Source: Chrysogorgia sp. JL179-B06 (Eukaryota; Cnidaria; Anthozoa; Scleralcyonacea; Chrysogorgiidae). Taken from it: a stretch of 64,000 nucleotides of DNA. The translations under genes were made by a program, and so were the position numbers. Under the pieces are notes generated by a model. That model was not told the DNA's origin and searched no databases. It saw nothing but the letters and a program-made list of their open reading frames with translations. Positions 10,295 through 20,361 of this stretch are shown here, piece after piece. The stretch covers positions 2,528,501-2,592,500 of the forward strand of contig JAYKKM010000471.1 of the NCBI GenBank assembly GCA_035772405.1. Direction: 5' to 3'. Position 1 is the first letter of the stretch, and each line of letters starts with the position of its first letter.

Positions 10295-10864
10295 CTACTC
10301 TTGGAACTTGTCAACTGACACATCACTGGTTCTTACGTGTAGACCCGTGTTTAAAGGGAGGTCGGAATCGGACCTCCCTTGTGTCTCGTATATTTTATTG
10401 TACCTTTTCACCATTCCATTAATTGGTGGGCATAAGTCAGTCACATTATCGTCCAATACTTTAACGTCTGAGAGGAACATTGACTCATTGTAAGGAAGAC
10501 CTCTAAGATACGATCTTAGTTGTGTCAGTATCTTTTTATAGCTAGTGTGTGCAAACTTACAATGCTCCACTCTACTCGTCAGATTGGATTTAGCCAAGTA
10601 GCCTTGGATGATCACACCAGGACCACTAATACAAGCAATGATTAGAGGGTTAGCGGTTATCGATCCAGCTACAATACCTACTGTCGTTAACCCTATGCTA
10701 GTCATGTTTAACGATAGTTTAATTTTCTTCAACCTCTTGTATTTCCATTTGTAACAGGCTTCTAGTTTGTGGTAGTACGCGTACAAGCGTTTTAGCTCTA
10801 GCACCTCTTCCTCTGAGATATTCTTTGATATGTGATTGAAAACAACAACTGACTTCTTCCTCAT
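10295..10864 (-). CDS. Two-TM protein, SLATT-like (copy 1)
   Basis: 189 residues. A charged helix (about 15-45) is followed by a helical hairpin of two hydrophobic segments (LTTVGIVAGSITANPLIIA and an adjoining segment, about 55-90), then a cytosolic helix with CKFAHTSYKKIL and LRSYLRGLP. Two TM segments followed by this helix recall SLATT-type membrane proteins, though the similarity is by eye. Copy 2 encodes 166 residues because the C-terminal 25 or so residues differ. In copy 1 that tail is encoded through a 27-bp hairpin (10354-10380). It starts a few bases after the fibre gene stop. Confidence 0.65.
   Translation of the reverse strand: MRKKSVVVFNHISKNISEEEVLELKRLYAYYHKLEACYKWKYKRLKKIKLSLNMTSIGLTTVGIVAGSITANPLIIACISGPGVIIQGYLAKSNLTSRVEHCKFAHTSYKKILTQLRSYLRGLPYNESMFLSDVKVLDDNVTDLCPPINGMVKRYNKIYETQGRSDSDLPLNTGLHVRTSDVSVDKFQE
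10354..10380. promoter_or_regulatory. Strong hairpin at the 3' end of the two-TM gene (copy 1)
   Basis: A perfect 10-bp stem (AAGGGAGGTC / GACCTCCCTT) with a 7-nt loop lies near the 3' end of the two-TM gene. Copy 2 has a different hairpin just after the stop of the same gene. A conserved position with changed sequence suggests an RNA 3'-end or termination structure; this is inference. Confidence 0.5.
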
Positions 10865-10869
10865 ATATC

Positions 10870-11823
10870 TTAGCTCACATCATATTCCTTCATCATATCT
10901 CTACCAACTAATATTATGTCTCGGCTCGTCGCGTAGCCAGAGACAATCCTAACACCGTAGAACTCTATCATAGACGGGTACTTATACGGTGCTAGTGGTA
11001 CTCTTGGTCGATGAACTCCAAAGATCGTTACGTAAGGAGACCCTATCTCTTCATGATTAGCTGTGAAGTCTGAGTCTGTTGATCTTATGTTGTTCACCTT
11101 AACGTAGGAGTTACCCATCCGCCAATGTATTGATATCATATGTCTCTTGGTGGTGTCGATGTTATTTGGGATTGTACACGTGTACTCCCTTACTGGAGAG
11201 CCACCACCGTATGATAATTTATCATTTTCACCTCCTTTGTATCCTATGTATTTGTCCCACGATCCATCATCGTTTGAGATAATCGCCTCCCAATCTTTCG
11301 TATTTACCCTCATGGCTAACCTCACTACCATAAAAACGGATATGTCACAGTATTGCATACGTGGACAGTTAAAATGCACTCCAGCTTCAAACGGAATTGG
11401 AGTTAGCTCGGGGGATAGGAAGCTATGACCGTTGTTAACACCAATAATAGGACCATACGTTGGATCGTATTGAACTAACATGTTCGTTTTATCTCTAATG
11501 GTTTTCACTTTATTTGTTCCACTGTGGTATTCCACCATACTAACAGCATGGTTTGTGACGTTAAAGTCAAATAGAACGTTATAGGACTGCGTTCTAAAGT
11601 ATTGTGATAAGTATACAGACTCCAACACTTTTTTATTGATAGCATCCCAATCGTCTTCTGGATCTGCTACGTTTTTGAGTGCCCTGAACGCCATATCTAT
11701 ATTCCCAGACATCCTCCCACCGCTAACGCTTAACTTAGGGTCACTGTCTAGATGTCTCTTCGCTCTTCTTAATATTTTGTCACTCTCGTAGTCTCTGTCC
11801 TCAAATCCATAACTTAGACTCAT
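10870..11823 (-). CDS. Fibre-like protein with LamG/ConA-like domain (copy 1)
   Basis: 317 residues. Near the N-terminus (about 37-70) it has SGGRMSGNIDMAFRALKN followed by DPEDDWDAINKK. This is the GxxDMxxxxIxxxxxPxxxxDAxxKxx pattern seen in phage tail-fibre and fibre-like proteins. The rest looks like an all-beta lectin/LamG-type sandwich (WEAIISNDDGSWDKYIGY, RHMISIHWRMGNSYVKVN). A capsid spike or receptor-binding role is inference. It lies between the 576-aa gene and the two-TM gene on the same strand, with gaps of a few bases. Confidence 0.68.
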   Translation of the reverse strand: MSLSYGFEDRDYESDKILRRAKRHLDSDPKLSVSGGRMSGNIDMAFRALKNVADPEDDWDAINKKVLESVYLSQYFRTQSYNVLFDFNVTNHAVSMVEYHSGTNKVKTIRDKTNMLVQYDPTYGPIIGVNNGHSFLSPELTPIPFEAGVHFNCPRMQYCDISVFMVVRLAMRVNTKDWEAIISNDDGSWDKYIGYKGGENDKLSYGGGSPVREYTCTIPNNIDTTKRHMISIHWRMGNSYVKVNNIRSTDSDFTANHEEIGSPYVTIFGVHRPRVPLAPYKYPSMIEFYGVRIVSGYATSRDIILVGRDMMKEYDVS

Positions 11824-11827
11824 TATG

Positions 11828-13558
11828 TTATAACATATATTTGCTTACTAAATAGCCAGACGCAGCCGAGACCCCTAAGACTAGCCACAACTCTGTCGTG
11901 TTGTCACCTGGTGTCACTTCTAGACGACGTTCTTGATGTGTCACCTTTGGTTTGTCAAGTGTCTCCAGATGCTCTCCACCTTCCTGGTGTGCCACGTTTG
12001 ATGTCACCAGATGATTCGTCACCTTTGGTTTGTCGAGTGTCTCCAGATGCTCTCCACTTTCCTGGTGTGCCACGTTTGATGTCACCAGACGATTCGTCAC
12101 CTTTGGTTTGTCAAGTGTCTCCAGGTGCTCTCCACCTTCTTGGTGTACTTTCTTAACCTCAGTCGTTTTCGCGTGGTTTAACCCAGTGTTTACCCCAAAC
12201 TTCATACTCTGTGTAGCAGTCTTCAATAGGTTGTTGTACCCAGCGATTTTGTTCTTTAGGATTACAACGTTACTTGGCATTAACCACGTAGACGGTGACA
12301 GCGCAAGGTTTTGGACAACGTTAGTGTCCCTAATCGACTTGTTCATGTTGAGAATCCACGTTGACACGTCGTAGTTTATAACACTATCCTCCACCAACTT
12401 TCGGAACTCTTGTTGAGTCTCTAGACTGCCTGCAGAATCACCAACGACTGACACACGTGTTCTCGCTTGTGCACCAAGTGTGGAGTAAACAAAGGCTTCT
12501 ATGGACTGATTTAGATATTGTCGCCCAATGTTGGTGAAACCATTCGACGTCAGAGGAATGTATCGTTTGTAGTCGTTCTTAACGTCGTTAATCGTAAAGA
12601 CTCTCTCCTCACCTGTTGTACCATCAGCAAGGACTTTACCTTGGTAGTAATGTTTTCTAGGAATCTTATCTGTCTTACCATACAATTCTCCAGCGTCAAA
12701 CTCTCTACTTATCGATCTCATGCTCTCACCACCTTCCATCCTTCTGAGAAGTCTTCTAACAGTAAAGTACAGATGAAACCTCATTACACTCGTAATAACA
12801 GGGTGAACTTCTTGCGATGGTGACAAGTGTTGTAACGACACTCCACAACAGAAACTCGCACAATACGTTGCAAACACGACCCTATAGTAGCTCTCATTAT
12901 CGTCCCACTTTGACTTTGTCTTTGACGTGGTGATTTGTAATATTGGTAACTTTGAGAGAAAGTAGTTCTTTTGATTAACGAAGACTCTAAAGTTATTCAC
13001 TGGGTAGTTCAACACGTTTTCCGTTGGATAGCCATCCCAAAGTCCCCAGTGGTTCTTGCGACCTTTTGATAGTGGTTGGATAGTTCCACCAGATAGCCAT
13101 ATTTTTGGAAACTTATCGTCGTGACCTTTTGGAGACTTGTTGTTGTGTAACCAAATCCACATACTCTTGTCGTTTTTGAAGGTATCACTAGTTATGTTAG
13201 TGCTTATGATGTCGTTGTTTCTAAAATATATGTCAACGCCATTAACCTCACCATCTTGTGAGACAGTTGGATCGAACTCAAACTTACTCAAAGTGACGTG
13301 AGGGTACTTTTTAACTAGATTCAGCTTAGCCACGCGTATGGCATTAGCTATCTCTTTTTGGTCAACTATCATTGGTTTGTTTATAGTTAGATACTTAGTG
13401 TACTCCGGGTTACTCTTAAACCTACTTGAGTCTACACTAACGTCACCAATATTAGTTTTCGTCACGAAGAATATATGTCTATGCATATTGTCGTCAACAT
13501 CAAGAAAAAACCTATTCTTGTCAGCATAAGGATACTTTATTTTGAACTCATCCATCAT
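11828..13558 (-). CDS. Large conserved Polinton protein with C-terminal TM and 26-aa repeats (copy 1)
   Basis: 576 residues, family not recognised. The N-terminal 350 residues are well conserved with copy 2 and include WGLWDGYP, a Cys-rich YCASFCCGVSLQHL and basic HLYFTVRRLLRRM. Near the C-terminus (about 470-550) lie nearly three units of a 26-residue repeat (HQEGGEHLETLDKPKVTN...). A single hydrophobic segment follows (WLVLGVSAASGYLVSKYML), so the protein is probably anchored by its C-terminus. The gene is divergent from the minor capsid gene across 17 bp. A structural or surface role is inferred from its position only. Confidence 0.78.
   Translation of the reverse strand: MMDEFKIKYPYADKNRFFLDVDDNMHRHIFFVTKTNIGDVSVDSSRFKSNPEYTKYLTINKPMIVDQKEIANAIRVAKLNLVKKYPHVTLSKFEFDPTVSQDGEVNGVDIYFRNNDIISTNITSDTFKNDKSMWIWLHNNKSPKGHDDKFPKIWLSGGTIQPLSKGRKNHWGLWDGYPTENVLNYPVNNFRVFVNQKNYFLSKLPILQITTSKTKSKWDDNESYYRVVFATYCASFCCGVSLQHLSPSQEVHPVITSVMRFHLYFTVRRLLRRMEGGESMRSISREFDAGELYGKTDKIPRKHYYQGKVLADGTTGEERVFTINDVKNDYKRYIPLTSNGFTNIGRQYLNQSIEAFVYSTLGAQARTRVSVVGDSAGSLETQQEFRKLVEDSVINYDVSTWILNMNKSIRDTNVVQNLALSPSTWLMPSNVVILKNKIAGYNNLLKTATQSMKFGVNTGLNHAKTTEVKKVHQEGGEHLETLDKPKVTNRLVTSNVAHQESGEHLETLDKPKVTNHLVTSNVAHQEGGEHLETLDKPKVTHQERRLEVTPGDNTTELWLVLGVSAASGYLVSKYML
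11925..12165. repeat. 78-bp coding minisatellite in the 576-aa gene
   Basis: Nearly three tandem 78-bp units encode the repeated HQEGGEHLETLDKPKVT block. Copy 2 has only one full unit plus degenerate pieces, so the repeat number has changed since the two elements separated. Confidence 0.85.
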
Positions 13559-13575
13559 AACATACCGTACGTTAT
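13559..13575. promoter_or_regulatory. 17-bp divergent promoter region (copy 1)
   Basis: Only 17 bp separate the start codons of the 576-aa gene (minus) and the minor capsid gene (plus). The interval is an imperfect palindrome, with a TATAAC-like half on each strand around a central CGTAC. It is identical to copy 2 at 44647-44663. A bidirectional promoter with almost no leader is the likely reading. Confidence 0.55.
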
Positions 13576-14221
13576 ATGAGAGTGGTAGTATTGATTAGTG
13601 GTTCAACGAAAACTATAGACCTACCAGAGTCAACTCTAGCAACTAACTCAGACCCTCACTTACTAGTGGAGAAGGCAACCATCTTTTGGAACTACGTTAA
13701 CGTAACCACAGCTAACAACAAGATAACTTATAACAGTAACAACCACGTTTTTAGTCCTGGATACCACACCTTTAAAACGATTGCCGACGACTTGAGAGAG
13801 TTAGGAGACGTCAAGCTAGTGGCTAACAGATATGACTCGACGTGTACTATAACAACTGATCAGCAAATAGAACTGTTTAAATTTGGACAACTTCTAGGGT
13901 TTGACGAAAAACACTACAATAACCACCACAAAAACCAGTCCTAACGTTGTGAACGTTAACAGAGGACTGAAATACATACAAGTAACATCTAATATTGTGG
14001 ACAGGTCTAATAACATAGTTAATGGTAGCAAAAGTGGTTGTATCGCAGTACTGCCAATAACTAGCACACAGACACTTAAGGGCTCTGTACAACATTTTGG
14101 TGTTGGATCTAAAATCCCAATAAACAAAGGAGTCATCAACCAACTAGAGTTCAAGATAACATATCAGGACGATAACAGTGTTAACGTTGGCGAGGTGTTG
14201 TTAGATTTACACATCACGTAG
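13576..14221 (+). pseudogene. Minor capsid (penton-like) protein, frameshifted (copy 1)
   Basis: Corresponds to the intact 214-residue protein of copy 2. The first frame ends at 13944. A run of five A at 13907-13911, against four in copy 2, shifts the frame, and the second half continues in another frame to 14221. Visible features are SPGYHTFKTIADDL, LLGFDE, and a C-terminal half with GVGSKIPINKGV and a DLHIT tail. Small jelly-roll minor capsid proteins with this GY.tf.ia.dl / LLGF pattern are typical next to Polinton integrase and capsid genes. The assignment is by pattern and position. Confidence 0.68.
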
Positions 14222-14226
14222 TGTAT

Positions 14227-15091
14227 ATGGAGCAAGAACTAAGAGATATTTACTACAACCCATCAACTGGTTACCAATCTGCCGAGAGGCTGTACCAAAA
14301 GGCACAGGAAGGCGGTCTAAACGTTAGTAGGGTAAAGATAAAGGACTGGTTAAAATCTCAAGACACGTACACCAGGTACAAACCAGTTGTTAAGAAACAC
14401 AAGTTTAGACAAACATTTGTTGACTATCTGGGTGAGCAGATACAGATGGACTTGGTTGATATGGGCAAGTACAAGCATAAGAACAACGGGTACTACTGGA
14501 TACTAACAGCCACTGAGATCCTTAGTAGGTATGCTTTCGCAATACCCGTCTATAGGAAAGACACGAAAAACATGACTAAGGCTGTCACAAAGTTACTAGA
14601 GATGGCTAAGGTTAGATTTGGCGAGTACCCAAAGCTGGCTCAGTTTGACGACGGTAGGGAATTCTATAACGTTGGTGTGAAGGATCTATTGGATAAACAC
14701 GATGTTAAGTACTTCAGCACGAACTCTGATAAAAAGGCAGCAGTCGTGGAACGGTTTTAACAGAACACTCAAGACGTCTATGTGGAAGTACTTCTACAGT
14801 AAAGGAACGTACAAGTGGATTGACATTCTAGACCAGCTTGTTGAGAATTACAACAATACCAAACATAGTACTATTCTAATGAAACCTAAAGACGTTAGCA
14901 AGAAAAATGAAAACGAAGTATGGACGACGTTGTTTGGGTACCATTTCGGTGACTACCCACTACCAAAGTTTAAAGTAGGTGATACTGTCAGGATATCAAA
15001 GTACAAGAGCATATTTGCGAAAGGGTATGAGGCTAACTTCACTGAGGAGCTATTCAAAGTGACAAAGGTCATACGTGGTGACCCTACCGTG
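14227..15091 (+). pseudogene. DD35E integrase, 5' part, frameshifted and interrupted (copy 1)
   Basis: Retroviral-type integrase core. Catalytic residues are QMDLVDMG (first D), AQFDDGREF (second D) and VVER (E), spaced as DD35E. One extra T in the run at 14755-14758 (GGTTTTAA against GATTTAA in copy 2) shifts the frame immediately after the catalytic Glu. The rest of the core and the linker then read in another frame up to 15091, where a retrotransposon is inserted. The chromodomain resumes at 20140. Two independent lesions make this copy non-functional. Confidence 0.92.
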
Positions 15092-15149
15092 TAGATAGAT
15101 AATTTTATTTAAACACGCTGACAACGTCAACAAAAGCTGATTTCCACGA

Positions 15150-15475
15150 TGGGCGTGTTCCACTGACCCACATATTACAGCTATATAACCGGCCACTCGC
15201 ATGACTCGGGTTATACATAGGTCAGCGGAGTTCACACTAAGTAATTAATACATTTACACGCTACAATAAAAAGTAAGTAATGGGCATGCTCCACTGACCC
15301 ACACATAACAGTTTTAAACATTCACAGTTATATAGGTCAGTGGAGTGCCCACTAAGCAAAGAACACATTTACATGGTGTAATAAAAAGTAATGGGCACGC
15401 TCCACTGACCCACACATAACAGTTTTAAACATTCACAGTTATATATAGGTCAGCAGAGTTCACACTAAGTAATGA
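15150..15475 (-). repeat. Tandem repeats in the LINE 3' UTR
   Basis: Three imperfect units of about 110-130 bp each contain TGGGC(A/G)(T/C)GCTCCACTGACCCACA and a later TATAGGTCAG(T/C)GGAGT block, which is a partial inverted copy. Each unit can therefore fold on itself. They lie between the RT stop and the 3' end of the retrotransposon. Confidence 0.75.
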
Positions 15476-15570
15476 ACAACAGATAATTTATATATATATA
15501 TAGTAAGACTAAATGTCAAGTCTATTTAAAGGTTTCTATATTTACATGGTTATTATTATTTACATAAAGC

Positions 15571-18500
15571 TTATTCAAAGGTATGAGTAGCGATTTTATT
15601 TTTGAAGTGCGACAGTGTCTTGCTCTCTCTAATTTCTGTGGGCAAAGAGTTCCATATAGATGCCCCATCATATATGAAACTCTTTTTCATGTTATTTGTT
15701 CGCGGTTTTGGCAAACAAACAGCATTTGAGATATTCCGAAGATTGTAATCTGATTTTTCTTTTTTTTGAGTAAAATATTTTGTTAGACCCTTTGGTCCCA
15801 TGTTATTTAAAACTTTGAACATGATTTTAGCTTTTGATTTTTTTCTTTGAATTTGAAGAGGCTGCCACCCTAGTGCATTTAATGCAATTTTGTGGTCTAC
15901 ATCATTGCTCATATTTCCTATAATTCTAGCAGCTCTGTTATGGAGTTTCTGCAAACGTGTTGATTGAGTTGCACCAAATACATCCCATACTTCACAGCAA
16001 TAGGTGAAGTATGGTTTAACAAGGGCATTGTATATGGAAAGAAGAGTTTCTTTGTCAACAAATTCTCGTGCATGTCGGAGAGCACCTAACCCGGATGTGA
16101 TTTTCTTACAGATATGCCCAGTATTATTTTTCCATGACAAATGCTGGTCAACAGTTACTCCTAGCGCTTTGCTTTCAAATACTTGTTTAATTGAGTTATT
16201 TTCTATACTGATATTTGGTTGTTCGACATTGTTTATCATTTGTTTTGAACCGATTAACATAAATTCAGTTTTTGCTACATTCAGACTAAGTTTATTAGCT
16301 ATTAACCATTTCCTTAGATTTTCTAAGTCAGAATTCATCGCAATCTCGACATCATTTATTGTCTCACCAGAGGCTGTTAGATTTGTGTCATCAGCAAATA
16401 ATCGTGGTTTAGTTTCATTCAGGCATTCAGCTAAATCGTTTATGTATAATAAAAAGAATAGTGGCCCCAAGATCGAGCCTTGGGGAACACCACATTTAAT
16501 TTTCCGCCCGGATGAAACAGTGCCATTAATTTGACATTTTTGGCTACGTTCTTCTAAATAAGATTTTAATAGGGAAAGTGCTTTACCTTTGATTCCATAT
16601 AATTCTAATTTTTTTAGTAAAATTTGGTGGTCGACTGTATCGAAAGCCTTTTTTAGGTCTATGAATACTACTAAATTAAACAGTTTTTTGTCCATATTAA
16701 TATACCAGCTGTTTGTACAGTCTAGTAATGCAGTTGAAGTAGAATGAAACTTACGAAAACCAAACTGGTGTTCCGAAAGTAGCTCATTTTCTGTCAAGTA
16801 GTCATATAATTGATTATAGAGAATGCGTTCCATAATTTTACTTATAGCTGGCAGAACTGAAATGGGCCTGTAGTTCCCAGGCGAATTTCGATGACCGCTT
16901 TTATAAAGTGGTGTTACTCTAGCTATTTTCCATTCATTTGGAAATGAACATAGTGTAATAGCCTGATTAAATATGAATGTTAATGAATCCGAAATAATTG
17001 GTGCCGCAATCTTAAGAATTTTATTAGAAATTTTATCAATGCCAGTAGCTTTAGCACTGCAAAGGCCATGAAGTAGTTGATAAAGTATGTCGGTTGTTAT
17101 TGGCTTGAATACATTGAATTCTGACTCTGAACTCTTAACATAGTCCTGAAAGTTGTGATTTGAAGTATTAATTTTGCTAGCTAAATCAGGGCCTATTTCA
17201 GTAAAGAATTTGTTAAAGCCATCTGCAATGTCTTTAGTATTTGTTAGTTTATTACCATTTATAGTAAGTTCATTTACTATTGTTGGTTTATTTTTCCGGC
17301 CTAGTAAACTATTTATTGTTTTCCAAGCCTCTTTAGGATTGAACTTTTGACCAGCAATTCGCTCGGAGTAATACTCTTTTTTGGCATTTCTTAATTCTAT
17401 ATTTGCTTTGTTTCTGGCGTTTTTTATAATTTATCCAATCCATTTCAAGGTTTGTAATAATGGCTTTTCTTTTTAATTTATCTCTTGTGTTTATAAGTAA
17501 TTTAACATTGCTTGTAACCCAAGGGAGTTTATTTGATTTTACTTTTTTTTGTTGAAGTGGTGCATGTTTATCTAAAATTTCAAAGAATAATTGTTTCCAA
17601 ATTTCCCACATATTATCTGGATCATCGCCAAAAAAGTAAACATATTCCCAATGTTGATTTAGTAAATCATCAATAAATTTTTGATTATCAAAATTTTTCA
17701 TGTTCCTAATCTCAACAATATTTTCCTGTTTTTTTTGAGTAACATATATTTTCCGAATTCCAAACACCAAACTATGGTCGCTGATTCCTGTATGGATAAC
17801 ACCGGAATCAGAGATTTTCTCTGGTTTATTTGTAATTATGTGGTCAATAAGAGTAGACGTTGTCATGGTTATTCGAGTAGGTTCATCAATCAGTTGAGAC
17901 AACTGGTATACCTCAAGTAATGATTTTAATTTTTTGGTTGGCGCATCAGAAACTGCTTTTAACATGTCACAATTTAAATCGCCAAGAATATAAATCTCCT
18001 TGTCCTCATCATCCATAGATTTGATTAAATTTTCAAATATATCAAAAAATTCAGATGGTGTGTTTGGTGGTCTATAGACCGTAGTAACAAGAAATGGTCG
18101 ACTATGTGGTTTGTTAATTTCTAAACAAACAGCCTCTAATTCAGGAGGAATTAGATCTGATCTAATTTTGTAATTAATAGAACTACGTAGGTAAATACAA
18201 ACGCCGCCGCCATTTCTATTACGGTCGTTTCTAACAATATCATAACCATCCAAATCAATGAAGTTATCAGTTATGGTTTCATTTAATCTGGTTTCACTAA
18301 GACCTAATAAATCAATGTGTTTGTTTGACATTGAAAATCTCATTTCATCTAATTTCTTAGTTAAACTAACAATGTTAAGAAAAGCCATTTTAAAACCTCG
18401 TTTTTTTGGTATTGAATTTAAAGTTAAGAACAAATCGCTACTCGTGTCCTTTTTGGGGGCCTCATGGTTATTTGTTAGTTTAGTAGTACTACTGCTCACA

Positions 18501-18598
18501 TTTTCAGTTTTCAAATCATTACAATCTAATGAATGTAATGATTCAATACCTGTTTTACATACTTTAAGTACATTGTCCAGTCTCTCCTCTGTTCCCAT
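15571..18598 (-). pseudogene. LINE ORF2: APE endonuclease plus reverse transcriptase, one frameshift
   Basis: The first frame (18598 to about 17425) encodes an apurinic-type endonuclease with SETRL, VYRPP, ILGDLNCDM and SDHSLV motifs. A one-base change in a homopolymer of T at 17423-17428 shifts the frame. The second frame continues from there with the linker and reverse transcriptase (QFGFRKFHST, VVFIDLKKAFDTVDH, GVPQGSILGPLFF, catalytic FADDTNL) to the stop at 15571. The single lesion implies a recent insertion. It overlaps the end of ORF1 by 73 bp. Confidence 0.9.
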
Positions 18599-20130
18599 AA
18601 AAAATTATCTTTGTGATAGCTAGTAGGTGGAGTGGTGATCTGATTTGGTTTCAGGAATGTGCAAAATGCACCTCCTAAAGATCTGTCCCCATGTTTGTTT
18701 AGATGGAGGTTTGATCCATTTAACATAGATCTATCTATACTATCGTTGTCTATATATGTAATATTATGCTTGGTGCATAATTCATGCAATAAATTATTGT
18801 AATGGGTAATAGTGCTTGCCTTAACTTTGTTGTCATACCTACGTATTACACTGGAAACGGCGACTTCATTGGCGTGGGTTTTGATTTTAATAATAAGTGC
18901 TTCCATTTTTTTGGCGACTTCATCAGGATTTTCGCGAGCCAGATCGTTGGTTCCAACATGAGTTACAATTCTTTGATAGGTGTTGTTGTCTTTGTTCGAA
19001 ATACACTCATCGATTTTCTGGTGGATCTGTTCGACAGTTGCTCCACTGTAAGATTGGCAAACAGTTTTTCGTTTTGCGGCTCTTTCCAGCTTTTGGCTGT
19101 CAATATTCTTGACCATCGAGTCGCCTATGACCAGATCAATGTTTACTCTGGATGGCTTGGTGGAGGATATTTTTGGGTTTTCATTGGCTTTTGAGTTGAT
19201 CTTTTCCTTGGTCGCTTTTGGTTGTCCGGGATTGCTTCTACTGGCTTTTGTATTTTTAAATTTTGTTTGTTGGTTTGCACGATAGTCAGTTATTTGTGCG
19301 TTTATAACACCACTGTCGTCAACATCTATATTTTCGTCAGGAAGTGCTTGAAATCTGTTTTGGTTTCTTGGTGCTTTCTCGTTAAAAGCAGGCTCAGTTC
19401 CTTTTCTATTTCCTGATTTTGTGTGCTCGACTTTGGTCCATTCGCCTTGCTTGATATCAAGAGCAGATCTGATAATTGCATTTTCATTTGTCATTTCTTC
19501 ATTATTTGCCTTCAACGATTGAATTTCTGCCGCCATTTTGTTATTTTGTTCAACAAGGGATTTCATCTCTGCGTCGGTTTTCGCTGCTCTGGACTCGTTG
19601 TTTCGCTGATTTTCGTCTTGTTTCTTTTGGATTTCTTTGACCAGAATGAGAATTTTTTCTATTTCCTCTCTGTATTGTCTACATTGATCGTCTTTGTTTT
19701 CGTCTTCGGTTTTGACGGCTTCGTCTACAACAACAACACATGCCATGTGTTCGATATTTGAACTCTGAATTTCGTTTATTGACTTCGGTAGAGTTGCGTA
19801 GCTGTTCAGAGTGATGTAGAGGTGGTTTTCATCGTTGTCTTTTACTATCGTTAACTTTTCATCAGTCGGACCAAGCCATTTTATACAAAAATTGGGGTTG
19901 CTAAATTGAGTCGTTTCACCGCGTGGCGATGACCATCTTCCACTCATTTGTAAATCAGCTTCGATAAACTCCTTAAGTGACATTAAGTCACCCTTCCAAA
20001 ACAAATTGTCTTCCAAGAGGTATAGGAAAGAAGATTTTGACTTTTTGGAACCTGAAGAATCGTTTATTATTTGTGAATTTTGATAATTTTCAGAGCTCGA
20101 ATTTTCATGACTAGCCGCCATCATAGCCAT
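18526..20130 (-). CDS. LINE ORF1: coiled coil plus SGNH/esterase-like domain
   Basis: 534 residues, starting at the ATG at 20130. The middle (about 150-230) is a coiled coil (KKQDENQRNNESRAAKT and following). The C-terminal third is an SGNH-hydrolase-like esterase domain with block I VIGDSMVKN, block III VGTND and a late LHLNKHG containing the catalytic His. Esterase domains in ORF1 are known in the CR1/L2 branch. The frame is open throughout and may be functional. Confidence 0.85.
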   Translation of the reverse strand: MAMMAASHENSSSENYQNSQIINDSSGSKKSKSSFLYLLEDNLFWKGDLMSLKEFIEADLQMSGRWSSPRGETTQFSNPNFCIKWLGPTDEKLTIVKDNDENHLYITLNSYATLPKSINEIQSSNIEHMACVVVVDEAVKTEDENKDDQCRQYREEIEKILILVKEIQKKQDENQRNNESRAAKTDAEMKSLVEQNNKMAAEIQSLKANNEEMTNENAIIRSALDIKQGEWTKVEHTKSGNRKGTEPAFNEKAPRNQNRFQALPDENIDVDDSGVINAQITDYRANQQTKFKNTKASRSNPGQPKATKEKINSKANENPKISSTKPSRVNIDLVIGDSMVKNIDSQKLERAAKRKTVCQSYSGATVEQIHQKIDECISNKDNNTYQRIVTHVGTNDLARENPDEVAKKMEALIIKIKTHANEVAVSSVIRRYDNKVKASTITHYNNLLHELCTKHNITYIDNDSIDRSMLNGSNLHLNKHGDRSLGGAFCTFLKPNQITTPPTSYHKDNFLWEQRRDWTMYLKYVKQVLNHYIH

Positions 20131-20139
20131 TATGGAGTA

Positions 20140-20355
20140 TACGAGATAGAGGACCATGAAGGGGAACCTATCGTTGGTAAGTTCTACGAGGAAGAGTTGT
20201 CAGCTGTTGATAAAAAAGACAATGTATATAAAGTTGAGAAGATACTAAAGAGAAAGAAGGTTAAGGGTAAGAAAATGGTTTTAGTCAAGTGGCTTGGCTA
20301 TGGTAGTAAACACAACTCATGGATACCAGAGAGTGATATTCAAAACATTGAGTAG
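20140..20355 (+). pseudogene. Integrase 3' remnant with chromodomain (copy 1)
   Basis: The separated C-terminus of the integrase, resuming at TACGAGATAGAGG. It contains a chromodomain (VYKVEKILKRKK, MVLVKWLGY, NSWIPE) and ends at a TAG 7 bp before the start of the next gene. Chromodomains on Polinton integrases probably guide integration to chromatin. It is split from the catalytic core by the 5-kb LINE. Confidence 0.9.
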
Positions 20356-20361
20356 TATATA

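Larger units (their letters stand above)
15092..20139 (-). mobile_element. CR1/L2-like non-LTR retrotransposon inserted in the integrase
   Basis: A 5-kb LINE in antisense orientation. ORF1 (coiled coil plus SGNH esterase-like domain) overlaps ORF2 (APE endonuclease plus reverse transcriptase). Its 5' end lies only about 9 bp before the ORF1 ATG, and its 3' end is a short TATCTATCTA-type repeat at 15092. Comparison with the uninterrupted integrase of copy 2 places the insertion between GTG and TACGAG, with at most a 2-3 bp duplication. Domain layout and the short microsatellite-like 3' end fit the CR1/L2 group. Confidence 0.88.

Noticed and set aside
15571..20130. LINE genes as part of the Polinton
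   Set aside because: The uninterrupted integrase of copy 2 shows that this block is a later insertion.
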